Origin: Zhongshania sp. R06B22
Lineage (GTDB): Bacteria > Pseudomonadota > Gammaproteobacteria > Pseudomonadales > Spongiibacteraceae
Assembly (NCBI RefSeq): GCF_040892595.1
Contig: NZ_JBFRYB010000002.1
Span: forward strand, 1 to 64,000
Length of the DNA stretch: 64,000 nt
Reading direction: 5' to 3'
In this document: piece after piece, positions 40,699 to 50,460 of the stretch
Position numbering within the stretch: position 1 is the stretch's first letter
How the letters are laid out: every line of letters starts with the position of its first letter
The notes under the pieces: generated by a model
Databases searched by the model: none
What the model saw: the letters and a program-made list of their open reading frames with translations, nothing else
What the model was told of the DNA's origin: nothing
Program-made: the position numbers and the translations under genes

Positions 40699-41775
40699 AT
40701 GAAGGTATTAGTCACCGGCGGTGCCGGCTTTATAGGTAGTGCGGTCGTCCGACATATTCTCGAAGATACTGATGCGTCGGTGATCAATGTTGATGCCCTG
40801 ACCTACGCGGGTAATTTAGAGTCCATACCCGGCGCGGAAGGCAGTGGTCGTTACGCGTTTGCCCAAGTCGATATCTGCGATTTTGCTGCTTTAAGTGCCG
40901 TCTTTACTGAATATCAGCCTGACTTAGTCATGCACCTCGCGGCAGAGAGCCACGTTGATCGTTCAATTGATGGGCCTGGCGCTTTTATCCAAACCAATAT
41001 TGTCGGCACATACAATATGCTCGAAGTTGCTCGCAGCTATTGTCATAGTTTGAGCGGAGACAAGAAAGCAAATTTTCGTTTTCATCATATCTCCACCGAT
41101 GAAGTTTACGGCGATCTGCACGGCACCACTGACCTGTTTACCGAAACCACGTCCTACGAACCTAGCTCACCCTATTCGGCCAGTAAGGCAGGGTCAGATC
41201 ATTTAGTTCGGGCATGGGGTCGCACCTTCGGCTTGCCGATTGTTGTCACTAATTGTTCAAACAATTATGGCCCCTACCATTTCCCCGAAAAGCTTGTCCC
41301 CCACATTATTTTGAATGCCCTGCACGGCAAACCCCTGCCGGTGTATGGCGATGGCAGTCAGATTCGTGATTGGTTGTATGTGGAGGACCATGCTCGCGCG
41401 CTCTATAAAGTCGTTACCGAAGGCAAGTTGGGCGAGACCTACAATATCGGCGGCCACAATGAGAAGCGCAATATTGAGGTGGTACACACCATCTGCGAGT
41501 TATTAGAAGAGCTGGCGCCGAGCAATGAAAATTCCCGCGCCAGTGGTAAAGGCTTCAAAGACTTAATCACCTTTGTGAAAGACCGTCCCGGCCACGACGC
41601 TCGCTATGCCATCGACGCTAGCAAGATACAGCGCGAGCTGGGCTGGACGCCGCAGGAAACCTTTGAGTCGGGCATTCGTAAAACCGTGCAATGGTATCTC
41701 GATAATCCACAATGGTGGCAGCGGGTATTATCTGGGGATTACAAGTTGGACCGGATTGGTGGTGCGGATGAATAA
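40699..41775 (+). CDS. rfbB: dTDP-glucose 4,6-dehydratase
   Basis: Second step of dTDP-L-rhamnose synthesis. It has 358 residues. The NAD-binding loop is [15 protein letters not shown] (residues 6-20). The active-site triad includes the T/D/E of STDEVYGD (about residues 134-141) and [10 protein letters not shown] with Tyr and Lys (about 164-173). [17 protein letters not shown] is diagnostic for RmlB. It starts the rfbBACD set; rfbA follows after 118 nt that contain a palindromic repeat. Confidence 0.97.
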   Translation: MKVLVTGGAGFIGSAVVRHILEDTDASVINVDALTYAGNLESIPGAEGSGRYAFAQVDICDFAALSAVFTEYQPDLVMHLAAESHVDRSIDGPGAFIQTNIVGTYNMLEVARSYCHSLSGDKKANFRFHHISTDEVYGDLHGTTDLFTETTSYEPSSPYSASKAGSDHLVRAWGRTFGLPIVVTNCSNNYGPYHFPEKLVPHIILNALHGKPLPVYGDGSQIRDWLYVEDHARALYKVVTEGKLGETYNIGGHNEKRNIEVVHTICELLEELAPSNENSRASGKGFKDLITFVKDRPGHDARYAIDASKIQRELGWTPQETFESGIRKTVQWYLDNPQWWQRVLSGDYKLDRIGGADE

Positions 41776-41795
41776 AGATTGAGTGATCTAAAGTA

Positions 41796-41828
41796 CGTCA
41801 TACCCGACCCCGATCGGGTATCCAGGTG
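41796..41828. repeat. REP-like palindromic intergenic element
   Basis: ATACCCGA (41800-41807) and TCGGGTAT (41814-41821) form a perfect 8-bp stem in the context CGTCATACCCG...CGGGTATCCAGG. The flanking CGTCAT and TCCAG match the form of the dispersed GTCAT-CCCG...CGGG-ATCCAG palindromes common in proteobacterial intergenic spaces. It lies between rfbB and rfbA, where it may reduce or stabilise the transcript. Only one copy is in the window. Confidence 0.6.
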
Positions 41829-41893
41829 AGCGCAGCGAATGCGTTTGTAGAACAAGAACACTAGGCACGCTAAAAGAGTTTTAGGGATAGGCA

Positions 41894-42778
41894 ATGAGCA
41901 AGAAATACAAAGGCATTATTCTCGCGGGCGGCTCCGGCACTCGGCTGCACCCGATTACTATGGGTTGCTCTAAGCAGTTGCTGCCTATCTACGATAAGCC
42001 GATGATTTACTATCCCTTGTCAGTGCTGATGTTGTCAGGTATTCGGGATATTTTGGTTATTTCTACGCCAACTGATTTGCCTGGCTTTCAGCGCCTATTA
42101 GGCGACGGTAGTAGGTTCGGTATTAATATCTGCTACGAAGAGCAGCCTAGCCCCGATGGGCTGGCACAGGCCTTCACCATTGGCGCCGACTTTATTGGCA
42201 ATGACAATGTCAGCTTGGTGCTGGGTGATAATATATTTTACGGCCAGCACTTCTCAGATAATCTCAAAAGCGCCGTTTCCAAAGACACGGGTGCCACCGT
42301 GTTTGGTTACCACGTTACCGACCCTGAGCGCTTTGGAGTGGTTGAGTTTGGTGATGACGGTAAAGCGATCAGCATCGAAGAAAAGCCGGCCAAGCCAAAG
42401 TCCGCCTACGCGGTAACGGGTCTGTATTTTTACGATAATGACGTGATTGAGATCGCTCGCAGCATTAAACCCAGTCCCCGTGGCGAGCTAGAAATCACTG
42501 ATGTCAATCTCGCCTACCTCCATCGTGGCGACCTAAACGTGGAAGTGCTCGGTCGAGGCTTTGCATGGTTAGACACGGGGACCCACGATTCCCTTATCGA
42601 TGCAGGGCAATTTGTACAAACCGTTGAGCATCGTCAGGGGCTTAAAGTGGCGTGTTTAGAAGAAATTGCTTATCGTCAGGGCTGGGTAAGCGCCGATGAA
42701 TTGATACAACAGGGCGAGCTTCTAAAGAAAACCGGTTACGGTCAATACCTGCTGCGTGTTGCCGCTGGCTACAAATAA
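41894..42778 (+). CDS. rfbA: Glucose-1-phosphate thymidylyltransferase
   Basis: Makes dTDP-glucose, first step of the dTDP-rhamnose pathway. It has 294 residues. The signature loop is [20 protein letters not shown] (residues 7-26), followed by [20 protein letters not shown], the metal site VLGDNIFYG (about residues 109-117), and [20 protein letters not shown]. The C-terminal GQYLLRV segment is present. GGGATAGGC precedes the ATG. Confidence 0.97.
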   Translation: MSKKYKGIILAGGSGTRLHPITMGCSKQLLPIYDKPMIYYPLSVLMLSGIRDILVISTPTDLPGFQRLLGDGSRFGINICYEEQPSPDGLAQAFTIGADFIGNDNVSLVLGDNIFYGQHFSDNLKSAVSKDTGATVFGYHVTDPERFGVVEFGDDGKAISIEEKPAKPKSAYAVTGLYFYDNDVIEIARSIKPSPRGELEITDVNLAYLHRGDLNVEVLGRGFAWLDTGTHDSLIDAGQFVQTVEHRQGLKVACLEEIAYRQGWVSADELIQQGELLKKTGYGQYLLRVAAGYK

Positions 42779-42792
42779 TATAAAGGCAAAGA

Positions 42793-43332
42793 ATGAACGT
42801 TATCCAAACCAAGCTCAAAGACTGTGTGATTATCGAACCCAAGGTGTTTGGTGATCATCGCGGTTTCTTCTTAGAGACCTTTCAGGCTGATCGCTACCGC
42901 GAGCAGGCGGGAATAACGCTGCCCTTTGTGCAAGATAACCACTCCCGCTCGGCCAAAGGCGTGCTGCGCGGACTACACTTCCAAAAGACCAAGCCGCAGG
43001 GCAAATTAGTGCGGGTGGTGAGTGGCGAAGTCTATGATGTTGCAGTAGACATTCGTCAGGGCTCACCCAGCTTTGGGCTGTGGGAAGGTGTGATTCTCTC
43101 TGAAGAAAACAAGCGCCAGTTCTGGGTGCCGCCGGGTTTTGCCCATGGCTTTTTGGTGCTCAGCGATACCGCTGATTTTGAATATAAGTGTACGGACTAT
43201 TACGATCCCAGCGATGAAGGTAGTCTGGTTTGGAATGACCCCGCGATGGCTATTACTTGGCCCTTGGATAAGCCCACCCTGTCAGACAAAGACAGCAAGG
43301 CCCCGACCTTTGCCGAGTTATTTGAAGCATGA
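42793..43332 (+). CDS. rfbC: dTDP-4-dehydrorhamnose 3,5-epimerase
   Basis: Third step of dTDP-rhamnose synthesis. It has 179 residues in a cupin fold. FGDHRGFFLETFQADRYRE is at the N-terminus. The catalytic His lies in KGVLRGLHFQ (about H62), and the other catalytic region is PPGFAHGFLVLSD with the Tyr in FEYKCTDYYDP. It is followed by rfbD with a 4-nt overlap. Confidence 0.97.
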   Translation: MNVIQTKLKDCVIIEPKVFGDHRGFFLETFQADRYREQAGITLPFVQDNHSRSAKGVLRGLHFQKTKPQGKLVRVVSGEVYDVAVDIRQGSPSFGLWEGVILSEENKRQFWVPPGFAHGFLVLSDTADFEYKCTDYYDPSDEGSLVWNDPAMAITWPLDKPTLSDKDSKAPTFAELFEA

Positions 43333-44249
43333 GCCAAGCCAGTAATGATATGCATCTACTTGTTACCGGCGCCAACGGCCAATTGGGTCAATGCTTGGCT
43401 GATCAGCTTAAAGCCCAGGGCATAGCCCATACGCTGCTAAGCCGACAAGACGCAGACATTAACGACACAGTGGTTTTGGAAAAAATCGTTGCCGATAAAG
43501 GCGTCACCGCCATTGTTAACGCGGCAGCTTATACCGCCGTAGACAAAGCTGAATCCGAACCGGAGTTGGCGAAACGCATTAACGAAGACGGCCCTGCGGC
43601 GCTGGCCAAGTTGTGCAGCCGCTTTGATATTCCCTTGCTGCATGTTTCAACGGACTATGTGTTTGACGGCAACAGTCAAACACCCTACGTCGAAACCGAC
43701 CAAACGAATCCTAGCGGTGTGTACGGACACACCAAGCTCAATGGCGAAATCGCCGTGCAGCGCCACTGCCCGAAACACATTATATTACGCACGGCCTGGG
43801 TCTTTAGTGAGTACGGTAATAACTTCCTTAAGACTATGCTGCGCCTTGCAAAAGAGCGCGACACCTTGGGCGTTGTGGCAGACCAGTTTGGTTGCCCGAC
43901 CTATGCCGGTGATATCGCGAAAGCGCTGATTAGTATCGCCCAGCAAATACACGCGGCAGAGCAAGACAAAAGCGGGGCGCAAGCCCGCTATGGGGTTTAC
44001 CACTATGCAGGTGATGAGGCGGTAAGCTGGCATGGCTTCGCAATGGCCATTTTTGAAGAAGCCCACCAGCAAGGTGTGCTTAAAAACATACCCACAGTCA
44101 ATGCGATAGCGACTGAGGCCTACCCGACGCCGGCTAAGCGCCCGGCGTACTCGGTCTTAAGTACGGCTAAGATTCAGGGTGATTATGGTGTGCAGCCTAG
44201 TGAGTGGCGAAAGGCCTGTGCAGTTTTGAGCGCCAGCGATCCTCGATAG
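43329..44249 (+). CDS. rfbD: dTDP-4-dehydrorhamnose reductase
   Basis: Last step of dTDP-L-rhamnose synthesis. It has 306 residues. The nucleotide loop is VTGANGQLGQCLA (about residues 12-24), STDYVFDG at about 110-117, and the catalytic YGHTKLNGE (about residues 135-143) has Tyr and Lys, unlike the degenerate homologue at 19.7 kb. It starts at ATG 43329 overlapping rfbC; the inner ATG at 43350 would drop seven residues. Confidence 0.96.
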   Translation: MSQASNDMHLLVTGANGQLGQCLADQLKAQGIAHTLLSRQDADINDTVVLEKIVADKGVTAIVNAAAYTAVDKAESEPELAKRINEDGPAALAKLCSRFDIPLLHVSTDYVFDGNSQTPYVETDQTNPSGVYGHTKLNGEIAVQRHCPKHIILRTAWVFSEYGNNFLKTMLRLAKERDTLGVVADQFGCPTYAGDIAKALISIAQQIHAAEQDKSGAQARYGVYHYAGDEAVSWHGFAMAIFEEAHQQGVLKNIPTVNAIATEAYPTPAKRPAYSVLSTAKIQGDYGVQPSEWRKACAVLSASDPR

Positions 44250-44294
44250 CAAAGTGCTCGCTGAATGAATAATAGTTTGGAGTAAGTTGTACTA

Positions 44295-45083
44295 ATGCAG
44301 GATTTGTTGAACGAATTGACCTTGGTCACGATTACATATAATAGCGCAGAGGTGTTGCCAGCTCACATTGCGTCGCTGCGTAATAGCGCCAGTGCTGCTC
44401 TGCCGCGCTGGATAGTGGTCGATAACGCCAGCACTGACGCGACAGATGCGATCGTTGAAGCTAATAGCGATTGCGTTGAGATGCTAAAGAGCAGCAAAAA
44501 TGTCGGTTTTGGTAGTGCCTGTAACCTTGGCATTCAAGCAAGTAATACCCGCTATGTGATGGTCTTGAATCCAGATACCGAGCTGTCTGAGTCGGCGATT
44601 GATCAACTCCTAACTGAGTTGAAAAACCGTTGTGCAGCGATAGCTGGACCGGCCTTAGAGCCTGAAAAAGACCAGTCGGTGATATCGGCACCTTGGCTGG
44701 TTGGCGCAGTTTTGTTGTTTGATACCCAGCTTATGAATCCCGTGGGCTATTTTGATGAGCAGTTCTTTTTATATGAAGAAGATAAGGATATTTGTAAATG
44801 CGCCAATGATGCCGGTCTAAAGGTAATCCACTGTCGCAACGTTAGTATTCCCCATGTTGGTGGTGGGTCGACGCTAAGAACGAAAACGGTGAACCAGTTT
44901 ATTCATTTTCATAAAGGCAGGTCTTATGTGCTTTATGCGCGAAAACACGGCTTGGGTGAAAAGCATATTCAGGCATATTTAAAGAAGAATGCGAAACGTC
45001 GCTTGATTGCGCTATTCACTTTTGGGGGACGACGCTATCGTCGCGCTCAAGCAAAAATTGCAGGCGTTAAGTCGGTGATCTAA
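44295..45083 (+). CDS. Glycosyltransferase family 2, rhamnosyltransferase candidate
   Basis: A 262-residue GT-A enzyme. It has the N-terminal LVTITYNSAEVLPAHIASL, the nucleotide-site IVVDNASTDATDAIV (about residues 40-54), the DxD-like MVLNPDTELSES (about 96-107) and the catalytic FLYEEDKDICKCANDAG (about 158-174). This pattern is that of WbbL-type rhamnosyltransferases. Directly after rfbBACD and one base before the rhamnan-F-like gene (TAATG), so it most likely uses dTDP-rhamnose; the link is inference. Confidence 0.8.
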   Translation: MQDLLNELTLVTITYNSAEVLPAHIASLRNSASAALPRWIVVDNASTDATDAIVEANSDCVEMLKSSKNVGFGSACNLGIQASNTRYVMVLNPDTELSESAIDQLLTELKNRCAAIAGPALEPEKDQSVISAPWLVGAVLLFDTQLMNPVGYFDEQFFLYEEDKDICKCANDAGLKVIHCRNVSIPHVGGGSTLRTKTVNQFIHFHKGRSYVLYARKHGLGEKHIQAYLKKNAKRRLIALFTFGGRRYRRAQAKIAGVKSVI

Positions 45084-46030
45084 TGGGATTTATATCTTCC
45101 TTGCTAGCGCGCGTAAATATTGCAAAGCCAGACCCAGAGTGGCGTGATGAGTTTCGCAACAGCATTATTACTTGTCACATGGGTCTCGAACGAGACCAAA
45201 CTAAGCTTTGTTTTTTCGCAAGTTTTCATCCGCAAGGTCTCATTTCGCCGTTTGTGTTGGCTTATCTTCGCGCGCTGCGAGAAAACGGATTCGATATCGT
45301 CCTGTGTAAGACTAGTCCGGTTTTAGATGCCGGAACCTTAGAATCTGCTTTAAGCCTTTGTCATAAAATTATTCACCGTGAAAACATTGGCTACGATTTT
45401 GCGTCTTTCCGTACATGTTTCGATGTGGTCGATGATTGGCAGCAGGCCACGGCCATACTCTTTACCAATGACAGTATTCTTGGGCCACTGTGTTCATTGT
45501 CGCCGCTATTTGCGGAAATGGATAATCGGCCCGAGGTGTTTTGGGGCTTGAATGATAACTACCAAGGTAAATATCATTTTCAGTCTTTTTTCCTGTATTG
45601 CAAAGCACCGGTGTTGGAGTCCAAGGCCTTTCTGCGTTTCTGGATGGATTTGGAGATATTGGACGACAAGAAGGAAATCATAGCGCAGTATGAGGTGGGC
45701 TTTTCGAGACGAATGATTCGGGCGGGATTATCCCACGCGGTATTATTTCCGATAGGTGCGACGCTTGACTGTTGTAAGCGTCTTGGCAGTGCCTTTCAGT
45801 ATCCTGAAATATTTAAGAAGAAAACAGTAAATACCACTCGCTATTGTTGGTATGAGCTCATTGAATATTTGAACTACCCCTTTCTCAAATCTGAAATTCC
45901 TCGCGACAATCATTATAAATCGCAACAGATTAATAAAGTCTCTGATATTTTAAAGCGAGCATTACCTGAATCTAGCTGGGCGTATTTAGAGGATGTTATT
46001 GCGCCTCTGGACGATGATCTAAACCACTAG
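45083..46030 (+). CDS. Rhamnan synthesis protein F-like protein
   Basis: A 315-residue protein of the RgpF (rhamnan synthesis F) family. Visible blocks are LCFFASFHPQGLISPFVLAYL (residues 42 on), the HRENIGYDFASFRTCFD motif (about 97-113) and LFTNDSILGPL (about 127-137). These are characteristic of the RgpF domain found in larger polyrhamnose synthases. Here the domain stands alone after a GT2 gene, with TAATG overlap. Probably a transferase or partner in rhamnose-containing O-chain assembly. Confidence 0.78.
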   Translation: MGFISSLLARVNIAKPDPEWRDEFRNSIITCHMGLERDQTKLCFFASFHPQGLISPFVLAYLRALRENGFDIVLCKTSPVLDAGTLESALSLCHKIIHRENIGYDFASFRTCFDVVDDWQQATAILFTNDSILGPLCSLSPLFAEMDNRPEVFWGLNDNYQGKYHFQSFFLYCKAPVLESKAFLRFWMDLEILDDKKEIIAQYEVGFSRRMIRAGLSHAVLFPIGATLDCCKRLGSAFQYPEIFKKKTVNTTRYCWYELIEYLNYPFLKSEIPRDNHYKSQQINKVSDILKRALPESSWAYLEDVIAPLDDDLNH

Positions 46031-46442
46031 CTGGCGATGCTCGGCTTGCCCATAAAGCAATGGTCTTCTGGCGAGCTGGAATTTCATGGTGATGTTTTAT
46101 GTAAATATTACCTTCTATACGCACGCGCGTTCTGACAACTAATGCCTGAGCACTGCGATGTTAGCCGGCTCGATCAGAGGGTAGGGCAGACGTGATTGTC
46201 TGTGTCAGCTAGCCGTAGGTGGCTGATTTACCATAGGATCTGTCAGTTTTTGAGAACACATATAGCACTAGTTAAGTCGGTGTCATCCAGTATCTCTCTT
46301 ACATAGCTTACAGGTGTTCTTGGTATTGCTGAAAGCGAGAGATTGTTAAACAGGGTATAATCTCGCTTTTGCGTTCAACTTAGCTGCGGTGATCACTGTG
46401 GTTAAATCCGCTGTAATTCCTTAGCGGCCTCGCTCTTTTAAT
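46031..46442. other. 412-nt intergenic region before the SulP gene
   Basis: No convincing coding sequence. A perfect 9-bp inverted repeat AAAGCGAGA (46332-46340) / TCTCGCTTT (46361-46369) flanks a consensus -10 TATAAT (46356-46361) and ends in TTTT. It could be an operator over a promoter or a weak hairpin. No clear -35 lies 17 nt upstream. Nothing else was recognised here. Confidence 0.4.
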
Positions 46443-47951
46443 ATGGTAAATCTCGGTATGTTATTAGTTTCGAAAAAAGAAGATTGGTTCGGTAATGTCC
46501 GCGGCGATATTTTAGCCGGCCTAGTTGTCGCCTTGGCATTGATTCCCGAGGCTATCGCCTTCTCTATTATCGCTGGGGTCGATCCCAAAGTTGGTCTCTA
46601 CGCCTCATTTTGTATAGCGGTAGTGACGGCGGTGGTGGGCGGACGGCCCGGTATGATCTCAGCGGCAACCGGCGCCATGGCGCTATTGATGGTGTTGCTG
46701 GTGAAGGAGCATGGCTTGCAGTATTTGTTAGCGGCCACGCTGTTAACCGGGTTTTTGCAGATTATTGCCGGTTATCTCAAGCTGGGGCAGTTAATGAGCT
46801 TTGTCTCTCGCTCTGTTGTCACTGGTTTTGTGAATGCCCTGGCTATCCTGATTTTTATGGCCCAACTGCCTGAATTAACGAATGTGACCTGGCATGTTTA
46901 CGCCATGACCGCAGCGGGCTTGGGTGTTATCTATCTGTTTCCATTATTACCTGTAGTCGGAAAAGTTATTCCCTCACCATTGGTTTGTATCCTTAGCCTA
47001 ACCGCTTTTAGTTTGATGATGGGTTTGGATATTCGCACTGTCGGAGATATGGGCGCACTACCCGATACCCTGCCGATATTCCTGTGGCCAGACGTGCCCT
47101 TAAATTTTGAAACCCTGAGCATTATTTTCCCCTATGCTGCCGCTTTAGCCGTAGTAGGTTTGTTGGAGTCATTGATGACGGCCACTATCGTCGACGACCT
47201 AACTGATACAGGCAGTGATAAAAATCGTGAGTGCAAAGGGCAGGGTATAGCCAATATTTTTTCTGGTTTACTGGGCGGTATGGCTGGTTGTGCGATGATT
47301 GGCCAGTCGGTTATCAATATTAAATCCGGTGGTCGTGGCCGCTTATCCACACTGTTTGCCGGTGTGATGTTGTTGACTATGGTGGTGTTTCTCAGTGACT
47401 GGGTGTCGTTGATCCCCATGGCGGCATTGGTGGCAGTCATGATTATGGTCTCTATAGGAACCTTTAATTGGGCCTCTGTTACCGGACTAAAAACCAACCC
47501 ACTGTCGGCTAACATCATTATGTTGGCTACCGTGGCGGTGGTGGTGTGGACGCATAACCTAGCCTATGGCGTGTTTGTTGGTGTATTGCTAGGTGCTCTA
47601 TTTTTTGCCAACAAAGTCAGCCACTTTATGTATATCGCTAAAGATCTCAGTGACGATGGCAATACTCGGACCTATCGTGTGGTCGGACAGGTGTTTTTCA
47701 ACTCTGCGGAGCGATTTAACGCCGGCTTCGATTTTAAAGAAGTCGTAGAGAAGGTGGTTATTGATTTAAGCCGAGCGCATTTTTGGGATATCTCTGCTGT
47801 TGGTGCTTTAGATAAAGTCGTTATGAAATTTCGGCGCGAAGGTGCTGAGGTCGAGTTGATTGATTTGAATGAGGCCAGTGAAACCATAGTTGATCGTTTC
47901 GGTATTCACGACAAACCAGAAGAAATTGAAAAAGTCTTGGGAGGCCACTAA
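46443..47951 (+). CDS. SulP-family anion transporter with STAS domain
   Basis: A 502-residue inner-membrane anion carrier (sulfate, bicarbonate or similar). About 10-14 hydrophobic segments lie between residues 20 and 395. The SulP opening [21 protein letters not shown] (residues 15-35) and [22 protein letters not shown] with the anion-binding region are clear. A STAS domain (residues 400-495) holds [22 protein letters not shown]. The region [31 protein letters not shown] conserved [16 protein letters not shown] suits the BicA/SulP group. It overlaps the USP start by 1 nt, so the two are coupled. Substrate not decidable. Confidence 0.87.
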   Translation: MVNLGMLLVSKKEDWFGNVRGDILAGLVVALALIPEAIAFSIIAGVDPKVGLYASFCIAVVTAVVGGRPGMISAATGAMALLMVLLVKEHGLQYLLAATLLTGFLQIIAGYLKLGQLMSFVSRSVVTGFVNALAILIFMAQLPELTNVTWHVYAMTAAGLGVIYLFPLLPVVGKVIPSPLVCILSLTAFSLMMGLDIRTVGDMGALPDTLPIFLWPDVPLNFETLSIIFPYAAALAVVGLLESLMTATIVDDLTDTGSDKNRECKGQGIANIFSGLLGGMAGCAMIGQSVINIKSGGRGRLSTLFAGVMLLTMVVFLSDWVSLIPMAALVAVMIMVSIGTFNWASVTGLKTNPLSANIIMLATVAVVVWTHNLAYGVFVGVLLGALFFANKVSHFMYIAKDLSDDGNTRTYRVVGQVFFNSAERFNAGFDFKEVVEKVVIDLSRAHFWDISAVGALDKVVMKFRREGAEVELIDLNEASETIVDRFGIHDKPEEIEKVLGGH

Positions 47952-48802
47952 TGAATAATAATTATGTATTGGCATGTATTGATGGAGCAAGTTTGACTAC
48001 TGCAGTCTGTGACTATGCTGCTTGGATTTCGCTTAGAAGCGGAGCGCCTTTGAAGTTGCTGCATAATATTGAGCATCGCCCACAGGCCGCTGTTGCAGAT
48101 TTAAGCGGCAGTATTGGGCTTGGTAGTCAGGAAGAGTTGCTAGAGGAGCTGATCCAAGTAGAGCAGCAGCGCAATCGGTTATTGATGCAGAAAGGTAAGT
48201 TGATGCTCGATGCTGCCTCCCGGCGGGTAGCGGAAGCGGGCGTGGCTGAGGCGGAAGCCTTGCAACAGCATGGTAGCCTGCAAGAGTCACTGGTAGAGCG
48301 TGAGGAAGATATCCGCGTATTGGTGATGGGCGTTCGCGGTGAAGAGCATAGAGAAGGAAAGCTGGGTGCGCATTTGGAAACCGTCATTCGCGCTTTGCAT
48401 AAACCCGTTTTAGTTGTGAATACTGAGTTTTCAGAACCTAAGAAAATTATGCTGGCTTACGATGGTCACGATGCGTCTCGAAAAGCTTTAGATATGGTGG
48501 CTTCAAGTTCGGTATTTAAAGACATTCCCTGCCATTTGGTCTATGTTGGTGATGAGTCAGCAGCGACCACGGTATTGAATGAGGCGGCGACCGTGTTGCA
48601 GGCGGCGGATGTTAGTTATGAACTTGTTAATTTGCCAAAAGGTAAAAGTGATGAGCAGCTATGTCAGTATCAAGCTGAGAACGATATTGGTCTGACTGTC
48701 ATGGGCGCTTATAGCCATCACCCTTTGCGAGATATGTTGCTGGGTAGTTTCACTGCAAAAATGCTTCACAAAACTAAGCGACCTTTGCTATTGCTGCGCT
48801 AA
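47951..48802 (+). CDS. Tandem universal stress protein
   Basis: A 283-residue protein with two universal stress protein domains (about residues 1-150 and 155-283). The first ends in the segment RVLVMGVRGEEHREGKLGAHLE and has ACIDGASLTTAVCDYA at its start. The second starts MLAYDGHDASRKALDM and carries a nucleotide-loop remnant LTVMGAYSHHPLRDMLLGSFT (GxxGxxG-like GAYSHHPLRDMLLGSF). Coupled to the SulP gene by TAATG, suggesting it modulates or protects that transporter; this is inference. Confidence 0.85.
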   Translation: MNNNYVLACIDGASLTTAVCDYAAWISLRSGAPLKLLHNIEHRPQAAVADLSGSIGLGSQEELLEELIQVEQQRNRLLMQKGKLMLDAASRRVAEAGVAEAEALQQHGSLQESLVEREEDIRVLVMGVRGEEHREGKLGAHLETVIRALHKPVLVVNTEFSEPKKIMLAYDGHDASRKALDMVASSSVFKDIPCHLVYVGDESAATTVLNEAATVLQAADVSYELVNLPKGKSDEQLCQYQAENDIGLTVMGAYSHHPLRDMLLGSFTAKMLHKTKRPLLLLR

Positions 48803-48856
48803 GGCAAGTTTATTTAAAAGCTGGGGACCTAGCGATATCATGTAAGCTCAGCTGTT

Positions 48857-48895
48857 AAAAATGGCGTGCTCAATAGAGTGCGCCATTTTTTTTTA
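48857..48895. terminator. Bidirectional terminator between USP and enoyl-CoA hydratase genes
   Basis: An ATGGCG-TG-CTC-AATA-GAG-TG-CGCCAT hairpin (arms 48861-48866 and 48881-48886) ends in nine T residues on the plus strand and abuts the stop of the minus-strand gene. Confidence 0.88.
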
Positions 48896-49684
48896 CTACT
48901 GAATCCAGTTAGGCTTACGTTTTTCTAAAAACGCAGATAAGCCTTCGCGGCCTTCTCCGGAACCGCGGGTTTCAGCAATGCGCTGGCTGGTGTCGGCAAT
49001 CATATCGGCATCTATTTCACGGTCGGCAACATCCAAGACCAAGCGCTTGGCTTCGCCTATGCTGCGCGGGCCATTGCGAAGTATTTGCTTGGTGATAGCG
49101 GAAATGCAGCTGTCCAACTCATCGCTGGCGACCAGTTCTGATATCAAACCCAAAGCGAGTGCTTTTTCAGCAGTGATTAACTCAGCGGTTGTGAAGTAGC
49201 GTCGCGATGCGCGTTGGCCAATAGCGCGAACGACATAGGGGCCAATGGTCGCGGGAATCAGGCCGACTTTCACTTCGCTCAGGCAAAACACCGCATCGGG
49301 TGACGCCACGGCCATATCGCAGCAGGCGACCAAGCCCACGCCACCGCCGTAAGCCGCACCTTGTACTCTAGCTATAGTGGGTTTGGGTAGGTAATTAAGA
49401 GTGCGTAGCATTTCCGCGAGCAAGCTCGAGTCACGCAAATTCTCGTCAAAGGTATAGGTCGCCATCCGGCGCATCCAATTTAAATCTCCACCCGCGCAAA
49501 AACTTTTACCGTTTGCAGCTAGAATCATAAGGCGCACCGCTGGATCTTCGCCAACGTGTTTAAAGGCGGCGGTTAGCGCAGCAATGACGTTGTCGTCAAA
49601 GGCGTTGTGGATATGTGCTTGGTTCAAGGTAACGGTGGCGACGCCCTTGTCGCTCAAATGATACTGAATGATCTTATCGTTCAT
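48896..49684 (-). CDS. Enoyl-CoA hydratase/isomerase family protein (LiuC-like)
   Basis: A 262-residue crotonase-fold enzyme that adds water to an enoyl-CoA, most like methylglutaconyl-CoA or short-chain enoyl-CoA hydratase. The oxyanion-hole segments are KSFCAGGDLNWMRRM (about residues 61-75) and GAAYGGGVGLVACCDMAVAS (about 109-128). The catalytic Glu is present in FCLSEVKVGLIPATIGPYV (about E136). No partner acyl-CoA dehydrogenase or carboxylase is nearby, so the pathway (leucine catabolism or fatty acids) is uncertain. Confidence 0.87.
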   Translation of the reverse strand: MNDKIIQYHLSDKGVATVTLNQAHIHNAFDDNVIAALTAAFKHVGEDPAVRLMILAANGKSFCAGGDLNWMRRMATYTFDENLRDSSLLAEMLRTLNYLPKPTIARVQGAAYGGGVGLVACCDMAVASPDAVFCLSEVKVGLIPATIGPYVVRAIGQRASRRYFTTAELITAEKALALGLISELVASDELDSCISAITKQILRNGPRSIGEAKRLVLDVADREIDADMIADTSQRIAETRGSGEGREGLSAFLEKRKPNWIQ

Positions 49685-49983
49685 GCGCTGTCCTTAAAAT
49701 ATTCGAGTTGAGCCTTGGTAGTCGCTATTGCGGCGTGCGGTGATTATAGTGGTGCTGTCTAAATAATGAATAGAGTAGACGATATACATTAATTTCTATT
49801 GCGCATATCGCTATATTATTGGCATATCTTCACTAGTTTAAGCGTGGTTTCTAGCGAGATAAGCGGCAGGTCGCAGCCTATTGTCTAAGTTGTGCCGTGG
49901 CCTGTATTGATGCCTGTTCGATGAGTTTAATTGATCCCGACGCCAACTTATATGATATTGCTGGGCTGGGATTATTACCAATA

Positions 49984-50460
49984 ATGAAGGGGATACCGGT
50001 GACGACGTTAATCGATAAGCAGAATATATCCGACTATATTGGATTTGAACCTGAGGCCACAGAGTGGCTGGCGATGGACCAAGATAGAATAAATCAGTTT
50101 GCCGATTGCACCATGGATCATCAGTTTATTCATGTTGACCCGGTGCGCGCAAAAGAGACCCCTTTTGGAACCACGATAGCGCATGGTTTTTTGAGCTTGT
50201 CGATGCTGTCGTATTTTTCAGAGCAGTACAGTGTTGTTATTAATGGCGTCTATATGGGTATTAACTATGGTTTTGACAAAGTGCGCTTTCTTGCTCCTGT
50301 AAAGGTGGGTAGTCGTATTAGAGCCAAAGCGAAAGTCCTAGCGATTGATGAAATAAAGCCCGGTAACTTTCGTATGAACACAGAGGTCACTATTGAAATT
50401 GAAGGTGAGGCCAAGCCTGCTTTGGTTGCCGAATGGATTAGTGTACAAATGGTGGCCTGA
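49984..50460 (+). CDS. MaoC-family (R)-hydratase/dehydratase
   Basis: A hot-dog-fold hydratase acting on (R)-3-hydroxyacyl-CoA or -ACP type substrates. The motif DHQFIHVDPVRAKETPFGTTIAHGFL carries the catalytic Asp and His (residues about 43-68). Start uncertain: I favour ATG 49984 (MKGIPVTTLIDKQNISD, 158 residues), the family length; GTG 49897 or ATG 49921 would add 21-29 non-conserved residues. The divergent enoyl-CoA hydratase suggests an acyl-CoA role. The upstream region 49685-49983 shows no clear promoter. Confidence 0.82.
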   Translation: MKGIPVTTLIDKQNISDYIGFEPEATEWLAMDQDRINQFADCTMDHQFIHVDPVRAKETPFGTTIAHGFLSLSMLSYFSEQYSVVINGVYMGINYGFDKVRFLAPVKVGSRIRAKAKVLAIDEIKPGNFRMNTEVTIEIEGEAKPALVAEWISVQMVA

